Positions 9,524 to 18,167 of a stretch of 64,000 nucleotides of DNA are shown piece by piece. The stretch covers positions 1 to 64,000 of the forward strand of contig CAJWCO010000007.1 of NCBI GenBank assembly GCA_913031145.1, written 5' to 3'. Below the pieces are notes generated by a model, which saw nothing but the letters and a program-made list of their open reading frames with translations, was not told the DNA's origin and made no database searches. The stretch is from an uncultured Cellvibrionales bacterium. GTDB lineage: Bacteria > Pseudomonadota > Gammaproteobacteria > Pseudomonadales > Porticoccaceae. The stretch's first letter is position 1, and every line of letters starts with the position of its first letter. The position numbers were made by a program, and so were the translations under genes.

Positions 9524-10684
9524 CTACCCACTGCGCGCTGGCGAAATACCCATTTTTTGGGCAATAATGCCAAGCATAATCTCGTCTGCACCGCCACCAA
9601 TGGAGGCTAACCGACCATCCCGAAAAGCACGGGATACCGAACTGTCCCACATGTATCCCATCCCCCCCCAATACTGTAAACAACTGTCGGTGACTTCACG
9701 GCTAAGTCGCCCAGCTTTGAGTTTTGCCATGGATGCCTTGAGCGTCACGTCTTCACCATTGATATAACCCTCTACTGCTTCATACACCAATGCACGCAGT
9801 AACGTGAGCTCGGTCTGTAGCTCGGCAAGACGAAAATGTACCACCTGATTATCCAAAATCGACCGTCCAAATGCCTTCCGCTGTCGGGTGTACTCAATCG
9901 TATCTTGGATGACGTACTCCAGCATTTTTAAGCTACTTGCCGCCGCATAAATGCGTTCCTCCTGAAATTGCTCCATCTGATACCGAAAGCCCTGACCCTC
10001 GACCCCAATTCGGTAGCGTTGCGGCACGCGCACATTATCAAAGAAGACTTGCGCGGTGTCTGACGAGCGCATACCCAATTTATTAAAGCGTTCAGAAAAA
10101 CTAATCCCTTCTAAGTCTGTGGGCACAATAATTAATGACTTATTGGAATGTACCGCGCCGTCACTCGTGTTCGCAAGCAGACACAAAAAGTCCGCTTGAG
10201 TCGAATTAGTAATCCACATTTTACTACCGTTAATTCGATAGTCTTCGCCGTCTTTTCTTGCGCTGGTTTTAATCGCCGCCACATCTGAACCCGCAGTCGT
10301 CTCGCTTACGGCAATCGAACACACTTTATCCCCTGCAATCGCTGGTTGTAGAAACTCACTCAGTAGCTCTTTACTGCCGTGATTTGCCAACGCAGGGGTT
10401 GCCATATCTGTCTGCACGCCTATCGCCATACCAACCCCGGCACTGCGGATACTCCCCAATTCTTCAGAAAAAACGGTCTGATAGCTATAATCCAGTCCCA
10501 TACCACCATATGCCGTCGGTTTAGAAATACCAAGTAAACCCAAATCACCCATTTTTTTAAACAGGAGATGCGCAGGGAAAATGCCGGCGGCTTCCCACTC
10601 ATCGCAGTATGGATTGATCTCTTTGGCAATAAATTGGGCTGTGGTATCGCGAATTGCCCGATGTTCATCTGTTAATATCATCAT
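9524..10684 (-). CDS. Acyl-CoA dehydrogenase (AtuD/citronellyl-CoA dehydrogenase-like)
   Basis: A 386-residue FAD-dependent acyl-CoA dehydrogenase that introduces the alpha,beta double bond into an acyl-CoA. FAD and substrate motifs are CSIAVSETTAGSDVAAIKT and MWITNSTQADF, and the C-terminal domain holds RQRKAFGRSI and QYWGGMGYM. The canonical catalytic Glu of short/medium-chain enzymes (YEGT) is replaced by GGGADEI. A Glu is available at the helix-G position in QFQEERIYAA, as in isovaleryl-CoA dehydrogenase and AtuD-type enzymes. It follows the GST gene by 77 bases. The context and the GGGADE motif favour a branched or citronellyl-type substrate, but this is inference. Confidence 0.88.
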   Translation of the reverse strand: MMILTDEHRAIRDTTAQFIAKEINPYCDEWEAAGIFPAHLLFKKMGDLGLLGISKPTAYGGMGLDYSYQTVFSEELGSIRSAGVGMAIGVQTDMATPALANHGSKELLSEFLQPAIAGDKVCSIAVSETTAGSDVAAIKTSARKDGEDYRINGSKMWITNSTQADFLCLLANTSDGAVHSNKSLIIVPTDLEGISFSERFNKLGMRSSDTAQVFFDNVRVPQRYRIGVEGQGFRYQMEQFQEERIYAAASSLKMLEYVIQDTIEYTRQRKAFGRSILDNQVVHFRLAELQTELTLLRALVYEAVEGYINGEDVTLKASMAKLKAGRLSREVTDSCLQYWGGMGYMWDSSVSRAFRDGRLASIGGGADEIMLGIIAQKMGISPARSG

Positions 10685-10761
10685 GTCTCTCCACAGTAAT
10701 ATTGACGCAGCGACGGCTCATTAAGGCTCGGGCTTGCTGGCTTTATGAATTCTCAAGAAAT

Positions 10762-11406
10762 TTATCGCTGATACCGATCGCGACACGTGGTAAACGCGGG
10801 CCGTGCTTTTAGTCGCTGCAAATACGCCATGACCTCGTCGGTATAACGCTCTGAAAAACCTTGTAACTCGCCAAAATAGAGCGCGTACCCTACAGCAATA
10901 TCCGCGATCGTAAAACGTTCATCACAAAGGTATTCACGCCCAATCATGTGGGCATTCAAGCGTCGTAGTCGTGCAATAAACCACTTGCCATAATCCTCAA
11001 CCGCTTGCGGCAGACGGCGCTCTGGAGGCTCCAACTGGGTGTAGCGCAACACGATAGTCTGCGGAAATGTGAGCGTTGCATCACTGTGATAAAGCCAATT
11101 AAGATAGTCACCAAACTCCCGATGCGTCGACTGAATACCCAGGTCGTCTCGGCCATAACGTTCAACCAAATAATGACAAATACCCGACGACTCCGTCATG
11201 TGAACATCGCCATCGACAAAGTAAGGCACCGTACCTAACGCATTAATACCCAAATACTCTTTCTGGAAAACACGTGGAGGAAACGGTAAAACCACCACAT
11301 CGTAGTCCACACCCATTTCTTCAAGCGCCCATAAAGGTCGGAGTGACCGCGCATCATGACAGTGCCAAACCGTCGGCTTAGTCGTTGTTAAAAGCGTATT
11401 CGTCAT
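10762..11406 (-). CDS. Glutathione S-transferase family protein
   Basis: A 214-residue cytosolic GST-fold protein. The N-terminal thioredoxin-like domain starts WHCHDARSLRPLWALEEMG and contains the cis-proline and glutathione-binding segment GTVPYFVDGD-HMTESSGI (residues ~58-75). The helical C-terminal domain includes FTIADIAVGYALYFGELQG. The catalytic residue is not obvious. It lies three bases upstream of the acyl-CoA dehydrogenase stop at 11410 and before a second dehydrogenase gene, so it is co-transcribed with both. GSTs of this kind recur beside acyl-CoA dehydrogenases in marine gammaproteobacteria. The role there could be isomerisation or detoxification and is unproven. Confidence 0.85.
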   Translation of the reverse strand: MTNTLLTTTKPTVWHCHDARSLRPLWALEEMGVDYDVVVLPFPPRVFQKEYLGINALGTVPYFVDGDVHMTESSGICHYLVERYGRDDLGIQSTHREFGDYLNWLYHSDATLTFPQTIVLRYTQLEPPERRLPQAVEDYGKWFIARLRRLNAHMIGREYLCDERFTIADIAVGYALYFGELQGFSERYTDEVMAYLQRLKARPAFTTCRDRYQR

Positions 11407-11409
11407 AAT

Positions 11410-12582
11410 CTACAAACCCAATTGGCGCGCTGCTAAATCGCGCATAATTTCTTCAGAACCACCGCCAATGGCATTGACACGTACCTCGCGATAAATCCGT
11501 TCTATTCGACTGCCACGCATGTAGCCTATACCCCCGAGAATCTGCATCGCCTCGCGCGCGCAATATTCCATCGTCTGACTGCACTGCACCTTTAGTAACG
11601 CAATATCGGCGGCGCTCTCGCGGCCTTCGAAAATCTCGGCACTCACAACTTGTAAATATGCGTGAGTCGCATTAATCCGCTGTTTCATCTCGGCAATTTT
11701 ATGGCGGATTACTTGATGATCCGCGAGTCGTTTACCAAACGTTTTACGATTGCGAGCCCATGCCACCGCGTCTTCAAGACAAACGCGAGCAGAGCTTTCC
11801 ATCGCCGCCGACATCGCCAAGCGCTCGGAATTAAAGTTCGACATAATGACCCGAAACCCGCAATTTTCCTCTCCCACAAGGTTGGCCTTCGGCACCCGCA
11901 CATTATCAAAGTAAATTGTCGCGGTATCAGAACACCACCAACCCTGTTTGCGATTAAGAGATGTCCGCGAAACACCCGGCAAATCAGCAGGAATGAGTAA
12001 TGCCGAAACACCACTGGCACCTGCGTCAGCCGTGCGAACGGCCGTGGTAAACCAATTGGCATTCATACCGCCGGTAATGTATGTTTTTGACCCATTGACG
12101 ACATAATGATCGCCCTCTTGACGAGCTTTCGTCTGTAATTGAGCCACATCAGAGCCCGCCTCAGGCTCTGTGACGGCTAATGAAATTCGCTTTTCGCCAG
12201 CCAATACAGGCGGCACTACCGTCTGTGAGATCGCCTCGCTGGCATATTTTATGAGCGGCGGCAGCGCGATGCCATGTACCATCAGAGTCGCGCTCACTCC
12301 GCCTACGGCAATACGCGCTAATTCTTCGTTAAGGATATTTTTGTGCCAAATATCGATCCCTTCCTGAACACCGCCATATTCTTCCGGATACCCCAGACCA
12401 AGAATACCGATCGCCGCCGACTTGAGCCATAACGCCTCGGGTATCATCCCCGCCTCGTCCCAATCGTCTGCAAAGGGAATCACCTCACGGTCAAAAAAAC
12501 GTCGTATGTGTGTCCGCCACTCCTCATGTTCCGCTGTCAAATAGGGGTTTGGCAAACGCGCACTATCGAAGTCCAAGCCCAT
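11410..12582 (-). CDS. Acyl-CoA dehydrogenase family protein
   Basis: A 390-residue flavin acyl-CoA dehydrogenase, different from its neighbour at 9524-10684. Motifs include ISLAVTEPEAGSDVAQLQTK, YITGGMNANWF, RNRKTFGKRL and MQILGGIGYMRGSRIERIYR. The usual YEGT catalytic region reads NAIGGGSEEIM, so the base is probably the helix-G Glu in NFNSERLAMSAAM. This again is the isovaleryl/branched-chain pattern. It is the first gene of the ACAD-GST-ACAD run and has 127 bases to the AraC-type regulator upstream. The two dehydrogenases may act on successive intermediates of one pathway (inference). Confidence 0.87.
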   Translation of the reverse strand: MGLDFDSARLPNPYLTAEHEEWRTHIRRFFDREVIPFADDWDEAGMIPEALWLKSAAIGILGLGYPEEYGGVQEGIDIWHKNILNEELARIAVGGVSATLMVHGIALPPLIKYASEAISQTVVPPVLAGEKRISLAVTEPEAGSDVAQLQTKARQEGDHYVVNGSKTYITGGMNANWFTTAVRTADAGASGVSALLIPADLPGVSRTSLNRKQGWWCSDTATIYFDNVRVPKANLVGEENCGFRVIMSNFNSERLAMSAAMESSARVCLEDAVAWARNRKTFGKRLADHQVIRHKIAEMKQRINATHAYLQVVSAEIFEGRESAADIALLKVQCSQTMEYCAREAMQILGGIGYMRGSRIERIYREVRVNAIGGGSEEIMRDLAARQLGL

Positions 12583-12709
12583 GAGTATGCCCCCTTAATA
12601 TGGTGCCTTTATTTATGACCTATCTTTGTATCGCAAAATAGTAGTTATAGAAGTCAGTAGCGTAAAGGGAATAGGCGCCATTTTTTAGGAATCAACGCCA
12701 AAGCTACTC

Positions 12710-13765
12710 TTAACTGCGCCGATATTCGCGCGGAGAAACACCTTGCCAACTTTTGAAGGCGCTTAAAAACGATCCTTGATCTGCATAGCCGAGTAAAAAA
12801 GCAATCTCAGTAATGCTCAGGCGACTGTCTGAAAGATAGCGCAAAGCAACACCTACACGGACCTCCTGCAAAATATGTAAAAAATTAGTTTCGCGATCTG
12901 CCAAGCGGCGCTGCAACGTTCGACGCGAAACGTTCAGTTTGCCTGCCATCTTGTCGATGGTGACCTCACCCTCAGGTAGATGCTGCAAAATTGACTGCTT
13001 CAAACGCAATAATAATGGATCAGCTGGGTCGTCCTTACCAAAAAAATTCTGAAACGGCTGACTTCCGTCTGGACCCTGATAATAATCTTGTTCTAACAAC
13101 GGATAGTTCAGCGCAGAAGACTGAAAGAACACGCTACTGTGCGTTTGTTCAAAGGCCAAATTCCGCCCAAATACTGTTTCTAAAAGGGTCCTTTCTCTAG
13201 GCTGTACATAGGTAAAGTGCGCCTTGACGACGGGCACAGGCAGCACACACAGAGAATTGATAATCGCAGTTGCTGCTGCGAGTACTTCGTCGCTAAAAAA
13301 ACGCTTACGGCCCGTATTTAACGACAACGGCTCCCAGCGCAATTCAATAAGGCCCTCATCGCGGTAAGCGCTAATCTGGCCAATATCGCCGCGCAATTTC
13401 AACAAACTAGGAATAACGTTTAAATAATCTCTAAACTGCGTCGAAACCTTTGCCATATACAATTGAAGGTTCATTCCTTTAAGAAAGGTAATTCGGCCCA
13501 CCGCCAAACCAATATCGGGGTTTTCCGTCGCGTCTGCAGCCGCCTGATAGAGCTTAAAGTAATCAGAAACTGGAAACCGTCGATCAGGGATATGTAGAGA
13601 TTCCGGATTAATCGTCGTATGACTTAACAATGCCTCTCGACTGACCCCCAGTTGCTCTGCTACCTGCAGTATATTGACGAGAGGGGCCGCGTAAATGCTC
13701 CAATTCGGATCAACGTAATGTTCGATCACAGCTTTTTCTGACTCACTCACGATAACAACACCCAT
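12710..13765 (-). CDS. AraC-family transcriptional regulator (arabinose-binding-like N-terminal domain)
   Basis: A 351-residue regulator. The N-terminal ~190 residues match the ligand-binding domain common to OruR/ArgR-like AraC proteins (LGVSREALL, IGLAVGRITFLKGMNL). The C-terminal ~90 residues are two helix-turn-helix motifs: VSRRTLQRRLADRETNFLHI, then RLSITEIAFLLGYADQGSF, ending FKSWQGVSPREYR. It is the gene immediately upstream of the ACAD-GST-ACAD operon and has the same orientation, so it is the best candidate for its activator. The effector is unknown. The divergent imuA promoter shares its 150-bp upstream region. Confidence 0.9.
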   Translation of the reverse strand: MGVVIVSESEKAVIEHYVDPNWSIYAAPLVNILQVAEQLGVSREALLSHTTINPESLHIPDRRFPVSDYFKLYQAAADATENPDIGLAVGRITFLKGMNLQLYMAKVSTQFRDYLNVIPSLLKLRGDIGQISAYRDEGLIELRWEPLSLNTGRKRFFSDEVLAAATAIINSLCVLPVPVVKAHFTYVQPRERTLLETVFGRNLAFEQTHSSVFFQSSALNYPLLEQDYYQGPDGSQPFQNFFGKDDPADPLLLRLKQSILQHLPEGEVTIDKMAGKLNVSRRTLQRRLADRETNFLHILQEVRVGVALRYLSDSRLSITEIAFLLGYADQGSFLSAFKSWQGVSPREYRRS

Positions 13766-13883
13766 TAGTCACTAGCAGTCTAACATGTGCGCATGAGGGC
13801 ATCTATGGTGCCCAACACTTCCACTTTGGAGCAACTTTTTAGGCACAAAAATAACGTGAACAGGGATGACTTTTTCTCATATA

Positions 13884-13899
13884 CTGTATATATTAACAG
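13884..13899 (+). promoter_or_regulatory. LexA (SOS) box upstream of imuA
   Basis: CTGTATATATTAACAG matches the gammaproteobacterial LexA consensus (CTG, ten mostly A/T bases, CAG) and ends 16 bases before the chosen imuA start. GGAG at 13905-13908 then serves as ribosome site. A longer reading of imuA from 13787 would put this operator inside the coding sequence, which argues for the downstream start. DNA-damage induction of imuA-imuB is the expected outcome. Confidence 0.9.
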
Positions 13900-13915
13900 T
13901 ATATGGAGTCGCTAC

Positions 13916-14653
13916 ATGCAGAACACGATAGCCCTTAAAAAATTGCTCTCGCGCCATGATCTCTGGCAGGGTGATCATCGATCCGCCTCGACACAGGTCT
14001 TCCCGACGGGGCATAACGCGTTAGATACGCTACTACGGGGTGGTTGGCCGCAGTCGGCATTGGTCGAATTGGCCTATCACCGCGAAGGGATTGGTGAATT
14101 GAGCCTGCTCACACCAACTCTGGTTGATGCCACTCAGGGCAATAGACTCTGCGTTCTTCTTGACCCTCCTTATCAACCTTATGCACCTGCGTGGGCGGCT
14201 GCCCATATAAATCTAGAAAACCTCTGTATCGTACGCAGTCGATGCCTGCCCGAGTGGCTGTGGGCTGCGGAACATAGTGTTCGTAATGGTGCCTTATTGC
14301 TGGCATGGGCGGGGCGCTATAAACTCAGTTACAGCGCACTGCGAAGACTGCAACTAGCGACCGTAGACAACCAGCAGTACGCTTTTTTATACCAATCCCT
14401 CGCACGTCTGGCTATACCCTCTCCTGCGCCACTGCGCTTAGAAATAAACAGTCCGGCCCTACATCAACTGGCCGTTACTCTGCGTAAATTACGAGGCATG
14501 GTCGCTGGCTCACAGGTACAATTTAAAGTTGCAATGCTGGACACTCAACGCACGCCTCTGAATCAACTGGCCGTACCCATAGGAACTACCAAAGACAGTC
14601 GGTTGGCCTCCAATAAGGCAGACAATCGAGTCAGTCACAGACTCAATGCCTAA
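13916..14653 (+). CDS. imuA: ImuA, translesion synthesis accessory protein (SulA/RecA-like)
   Basis: A 245-residue ImuA protein. In the ImuA-ImuB-DnaE2 mutasome it acts as an accessory factor for error-prone lesion bypass. The family segment FPTGHNALDTLLRGGWPQSA followed by LVEL and GIGELSLLTPTL is near the N-terminus, and LLAWAGRYKLSYSALRRLQL further on. The start at 13916 (MQNTIALKKLLSRHDLW) is chosen because it follows GGAG by seven bases and lies just after the LexA box. Upstream in-frame starts (13787, 13793) would read through the operator. It overlaps imuB by eight bases, so the two are translationally coupled. Confidence 0.88.
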   Translation: MQNTIALKKLLSRHDLWQGDHRSASTQVFPTGHNALDTLLRGGWPQSALVELAYHREGIGELSLLTPTLVDATQGNRLCVLLDPPYQPYAPAWAAAHINLENLCIVRSRCLPEWLWAAEHSVRNGALLLAWAGRYKLSYSALRRLQLATVDNQQYAFLYQSLARLAIPSPAPLRLEINSPALHQLAVTLRKLRGMVAGSQVQFKVAMLDTQRTPLNQLAVPIGTTKDSRLASNKADNRVSHRLNA

Positions 14654-16154
14654 AGCCGCAAGCATGAAAAAGCGACTAAAGAAAAAAGGTGTCATGTCTC
14701 AATCGGCGAAAAAAACTGAAATATGGCTACATTTGCATTTCCCGCATCTAGCGCTCGATGCTCAACTCGACTCGTTAAATACGCTGCTCTCAAAACACCC
14801 TCGCGCTATTATTTTACAGAACCGACAGATGCAACGGGTCCACTGCCAAAATAATGCGGCTAAAGACTATGGCATCGAGCCACAAATGTCTCTTTCAACC
14901 GCACTAGCACTATGCCCAAACCTACAAACATACGCGCGCGATATAGCACAAGAGCAGGCACACCTAAAAAAACTGGCGCTAATCGCCTATAGCTTTTGTC
15001 CGACTGTCGTACTCCAAGAGCACGGAGGCATTGGCCTAGAATTGTCGCGCTGCGAAAAGCTCTATGGCAATTATTCTAACTTACTCAAACAGTTGCAGGC
15101 GTACTTGCTGAAGCGCTGTAGCGAGGTTTTCAGTGGTCTAGGACAAAGTCTCTTGGCCGCGCGTTTGACTACTGCTCAAAGCTTTCACACCCAAGTGCCA
15201 CACTCACAACAACTCAATCAAGAGATGCGTGCCATGGCACTTGAAGCACTCGATGTAAAACGCGCCCAAAAAAATAGCTTCGTACATTTGGGACTCGATA
15301 CCATCGGTGACTTACTAGATCTGCCAAAAGAAGCTGTACACCGTCGTTTTAATGCCGACCTTTTATCGCAAATCGACGGCTTATTCACCACCAAAATAAA
15401 TCCGAAAATGCGCTTTACCGCACCCGAAGTATTTGATGACTGTTTGCAAAATCCTCAGGGCTTATACACTAAAGAAGCGCTCTATGCCCCAATGGGAATA
15501 CTGCTGGAACGCTTTTGTCGATATCTTAAAATACGTCACTTATACTGCAGAAATATTCGCTGGCACTTTTCTCCTCTGCTTGGGCAAACACAATCTCTGA
15601 CGATACAACTATCACAAGCACAGAATCACTCTCAGCACTTCTTCGCGCTTAGCCGCCTCCAGCTAGAACGTTTAGATCTAGCTCATAGTATTGAAAAAAT
15701 CAGCCTCTACAGTGATCAGTTTGTGCCGGCAGCAGACGCGAGCGTCGATTTCTTCGAGCATCACCAACACACGCAAAAAGCTGAGCTACTTGACCAACTG
15801 GTCGCACGACTTGGCGATGATGCTATTTCTCAGCCGGGCATAAACGCGGAATACCTGCCCGAGCAAGCAAATGTCATTAACAGTGCAATACCCCTTGCAC
15901 CCTCTAATCTTAGAAAAACATCGTTGCAACCACTCTGGCTGCTCGATCCGCTCAGCGTACAGCAACGTGATCGGCAACCCTATTGGCGCCAACCCCTGAC
16001 CTTACTCAGTGGACCCGAAAGGGTGTGTGGTAACTGGTGGCACAGTGAACAACAGCGCGATTACTATTTAGCGCACGACTCACAAGGTACGCGCTACTGG
16101 CTCTACTGGGAGTTACAGAGCCAGCGCTGGTTTATTCACGGATTATTTGCCTAA
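14646..16154 (+). CDS. imuB: ImuB, catalytically degenerate Y-family polymerase-like protein
   Basis: A 502-residue Y-family DNA polymerase homologue that serves as the hub of the mutasome, linking DnaE2 to the sliding clamp. The polymerase-like N-terminus reads WLHLHFPHLALDAQ, lacking the catalytic acidic pair found in DinB. This is the hallmark of ImuB. Family features include QRVHCQNNAAKDYGIEPQMS, SLSTALALCPNL, and IGDLLDLPKEAVHRRF (helix-hairpin-helix-like). The C-terminus contains QPLWLLDPLSVQQRDRQPYW and ends YYLAHDSQGTRYWLYWE. ATG 14646 is used; ATGs at 14664 and 14694 are alternatives. No dnaE2 follows directly; it lies 13 kb away at 29281. Confidence 0.88.
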   Translation: MPKAASMKKRLKKKGVMSQSAKKTEIWLHLHFPHLALDAQLDSLNTLLSKHPRAIILQNRQMQRVHCQNNAAKDYGIEPQMSLSTALALCPNLQTYARDIAQEQAHLKKLALIAYSFCPTVVLQEHGGIGLELSRCEKLYGNYSNLLKQLQAYLLKRCSEVFSGLGQSLLAARLTTAQSFHTQVPHSQQLNQEMRAMALEALDVKRAQKNSFVHLGLDTIGDLLDLPKEAVHRRFNADLLSQIDGLFTTKINPKMRFTAPEVFDDCLQNPQGLYTKEALYAPMGILLERFCRYLKIRHLYCRNIRWHFSPLLGQTQSLTIQLSQAQNHSQHFFALSRLQLERLDLAHSIEKISLYSDQFVPAADASVDFFEHHQHTQKAELLDQLVARLGDDAISQPGINAEYLPEQANVINSAIPLAPSNLRKTSLQPLWLLDPLSVQQRDRQPYWRQPLTLLSGPERVCGNWWHSEQQRDYYLAHDSQGTRYWLYWELQSQRWFIHGLFA

Positions 16155-16191
16155 AGAAAGAGTCTATCTTTAATAATCCATATTATAATAT

Positions 16192-17721
16192 CTATATAAA
16201 CTTTTCTTTTAAAAGAAATTTTTGGACCTTTCCTGCTGGATTTCTAGGCAGTGCGTCAATACAGTGTAAATGGGTGGGTAATTTATAACGCGCCAACTTT
16301 TCGCCTGCATAATCACGTAATGCGTCCAAGTTTAACGTCGCATCCGGTCGCAACACAGCCACCGCTGTTACCGCTTCACCCCATCTGCTATCGGGCAAAC
16401 CAATCACCGCGACTTCAACAATATCGTCGTGACCATAAAGTACACTCTCAACCTCGGCGGGATAGATATTTTCGCCGCCCGAAATCACCATATCTTTTAA
16501 TCTATCGCATAAATAAAGGAATCCTTCGTCGTCCAAATAACCAATATCACCACTGTGAAACCATCCCATTGCGTCAATCGCTTCAGCTGTTGCATCGGGA
16601 CGATTCCAATAGCCCTTCATAACATTCGGCCCTTTAATACACACTTCACCGCGCTCGCCTGCTGGGACTGGCTGGTTTTCCGAATTGACTACCCGCAACT
16701 CGGTAAAAAGTGGCGTTTTACCCGCCGATCCGATCTTGGTCATGGCAAGATCACTTGACAATATACTGGCATACGGCGCTGTTTCTGTAAGACCATAGCC
16801 TTGACAAAATGTCACGCCGCGCGCTCCATAAGCTTCGATCAAAGGCTCTGGTACCGGTGCTCCGCCCACAGTCACGGAAATTACGCTGCTCAAATCAGTT
16901 TTCCCGAACGCTTCGTGCTGAGACATCATCAAATACATAGTGGGAGCGCCAAACATCGTCGAAACCCGATATTTTTCGATATCGGCTAACACCTGCCCCG
17001 GATCAAAATTACGGTGCAAAATCACTTGAACACCGCGAGCTAAAGACGGCAAAGTGGTGACATTCAGGCCGCCAATATGAAATAACGGCGCACACGTCAA
17101 TGTTGCGTCCTGCATATTGTTTTCACTAAATGCGACATTAACCGAGTTCCAAAATATATTTCCGTGCGAAAGCATCGCCCCTTTGGGCAAACCCGTAGTT
17201 CCTGATGTATACATAATGAACGCGACGTCGTCTGCCGACGCCGCGACTGCCGAAGCCAGTGGCTCAGTTGTTGTCATCAAGGGTTCCAGAGATTCCCAAC
17301 CCGCGGCGGGAGATTCGACGGCAAGGTAGCGCCGACAATGCAAATTTTCGCGTTCTGATTCAATTAATGGCAGCAACGCGTCATCGGTAAATAGGACCTG
17401 AATACCCGCATCATTGGCGATAAAACGTGCTTCCGTTCCGGTAAGACGGAAATTAAGCGGCACAAAAATCGCGCCCAAACATCCGCATGCGTACAGCACT
17501 TCGAGAAATACCGGGTGGTTAAGGCCCATAAAACCAACTCGATCACCACAACAAACGCCGCCTTCCCTGAGGATTGCGGCAATTTTTAAGATCCGCGTAG
17601 CAAACTGCTGAAATGTCCATGTCTGGCCCTCGAAGGTTATTGCTGGACTTTCTGGCGTCAATATCGCACGCTTTAAAATAGTCTGCCCAAGACCGATATC
17701 AACCGATTGCGTATGACTCAT
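16192..17721 (-). CDS. AMP-dependent acyl-CoA ligase (long-chain/medium-chain fatty acid--CoA ligase family)
   Basis: A 509-residue ANL-superfamily ligase that activates a carboxylic acid through an acyl-adenylate and forms the CoA thioester. Core motifs are A3 IMYTSGTTGLPKGAMLSH (residue ~170), A5 GYGLTETAP (~305), A7 GWFHSGDIGYLDDEGFLYL (~385), A8 RLKDMVISGGENIYPAEVE (~415), and the catalytic lysine in PRNPAGKVQKFLL near the C-terminus. It converges on imuB with 37 bases between stops. It could feed acyl-CoAs into the Atu-like cluster, as AtuH does in Pseudomonas, but it is a separate transcription unit and the substrate is not predictable. Confidence 0.88.
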   Translation of the reverse strand: MSHTQSVDIGLGQTILKRAILTPESPAITFEGQTWTFQQFATRILKIAAILREGGVCCGDRVGFMGLNHPVFLEVLYACGCLGAIFVPLNFRLTGTEARFIANDAGIQVLFTDDALLPLIESERENLHCRRYLAVESPAAGWESLEPLMTTTEPLASAVAASADDVAFIMYTSGTTGLPKGAMLSHGNIFWNSVNVAFSENNMQDATLTCAPLFHIGGLNVTTLPSLARGVQVILHRNFDPGQVLADIEKYRVSTMFGAPTMYLMMSQHEAFGKTDLSSVISVTVGGAPVPEPLIEAYGARGVTFCQGYGLTETAPYASILSSDLAMTKIGSAGKTPLFTELRVVNSENQPVPAGERGEVCIKGPNVMKGYWNRPDATAEAIDAMGWFHSGDIGYLDDEGFLYLCDRLKDMVISGGENIYPAEVESVLYGHDDIVEVAVIGLPDSRWGEAVTAVAVLRPDATLNLDALRDYAGEKLARYKLPTHLHCIDALPRNPAGKVQKFLLKEKFI

Positions 17722-18167
17722 AACTCCGATCCCTCTCTTTTGTACTCCGATTATTCGCTGTGACCGTGATGATGGGTGTTAAGACCCTAAGTCAACTGAC
17801 GTCGCGTAAATTCGCACTTTTTGAACCGCGAGTCAATGGACATTACCGCTAAACTAACAGCACCTCAGCCATACAACTAGGACGTTCAAAAATTGGCATA
17901 GAACCTGCTTTACACCTTTTATGATTTAATAAGGCATTCCAGCGAATTCCTCTCGTTCGGGCTATACATCAACTTAAGTGACATGCGGATCTCGATCGAC
18001 ACAACAATCAGAACAGAAGACCTATTTAAATGCGCAGAAACAAAGCAGGTTGTATCGATGAGCTCGCTTGACACGCGTGCACGCCATCCAAACGGGCATG
18101 TCGCAAACACCATTGCCACTTGTTGGTGCGCTTTTGGCGTTAAAGCTGAGATAAAAGAGACCAGATC
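17722..18167 (+). other. Intergenic region between divergent genes, no recognisable gene
   Basis: These 446 bases separate the acyl-CoA ligase (minus) from the glycosyl-glycerate operon (plus). Short open frames exist on both strands at 17919-18216, but none has a family match I recognise or a good ribosome site. The region must hold the promoters of both flanking units. I see no clear hairpin terminator or named operator. Confidence 0.4.

Noticed and set aside
13787-13915. Longer in-frame start for imuA at 13787
   Set aside because: It would run through the LexA operator and lacks a good ribosome site; GGAG and ATG 13916 lie just after the operator.
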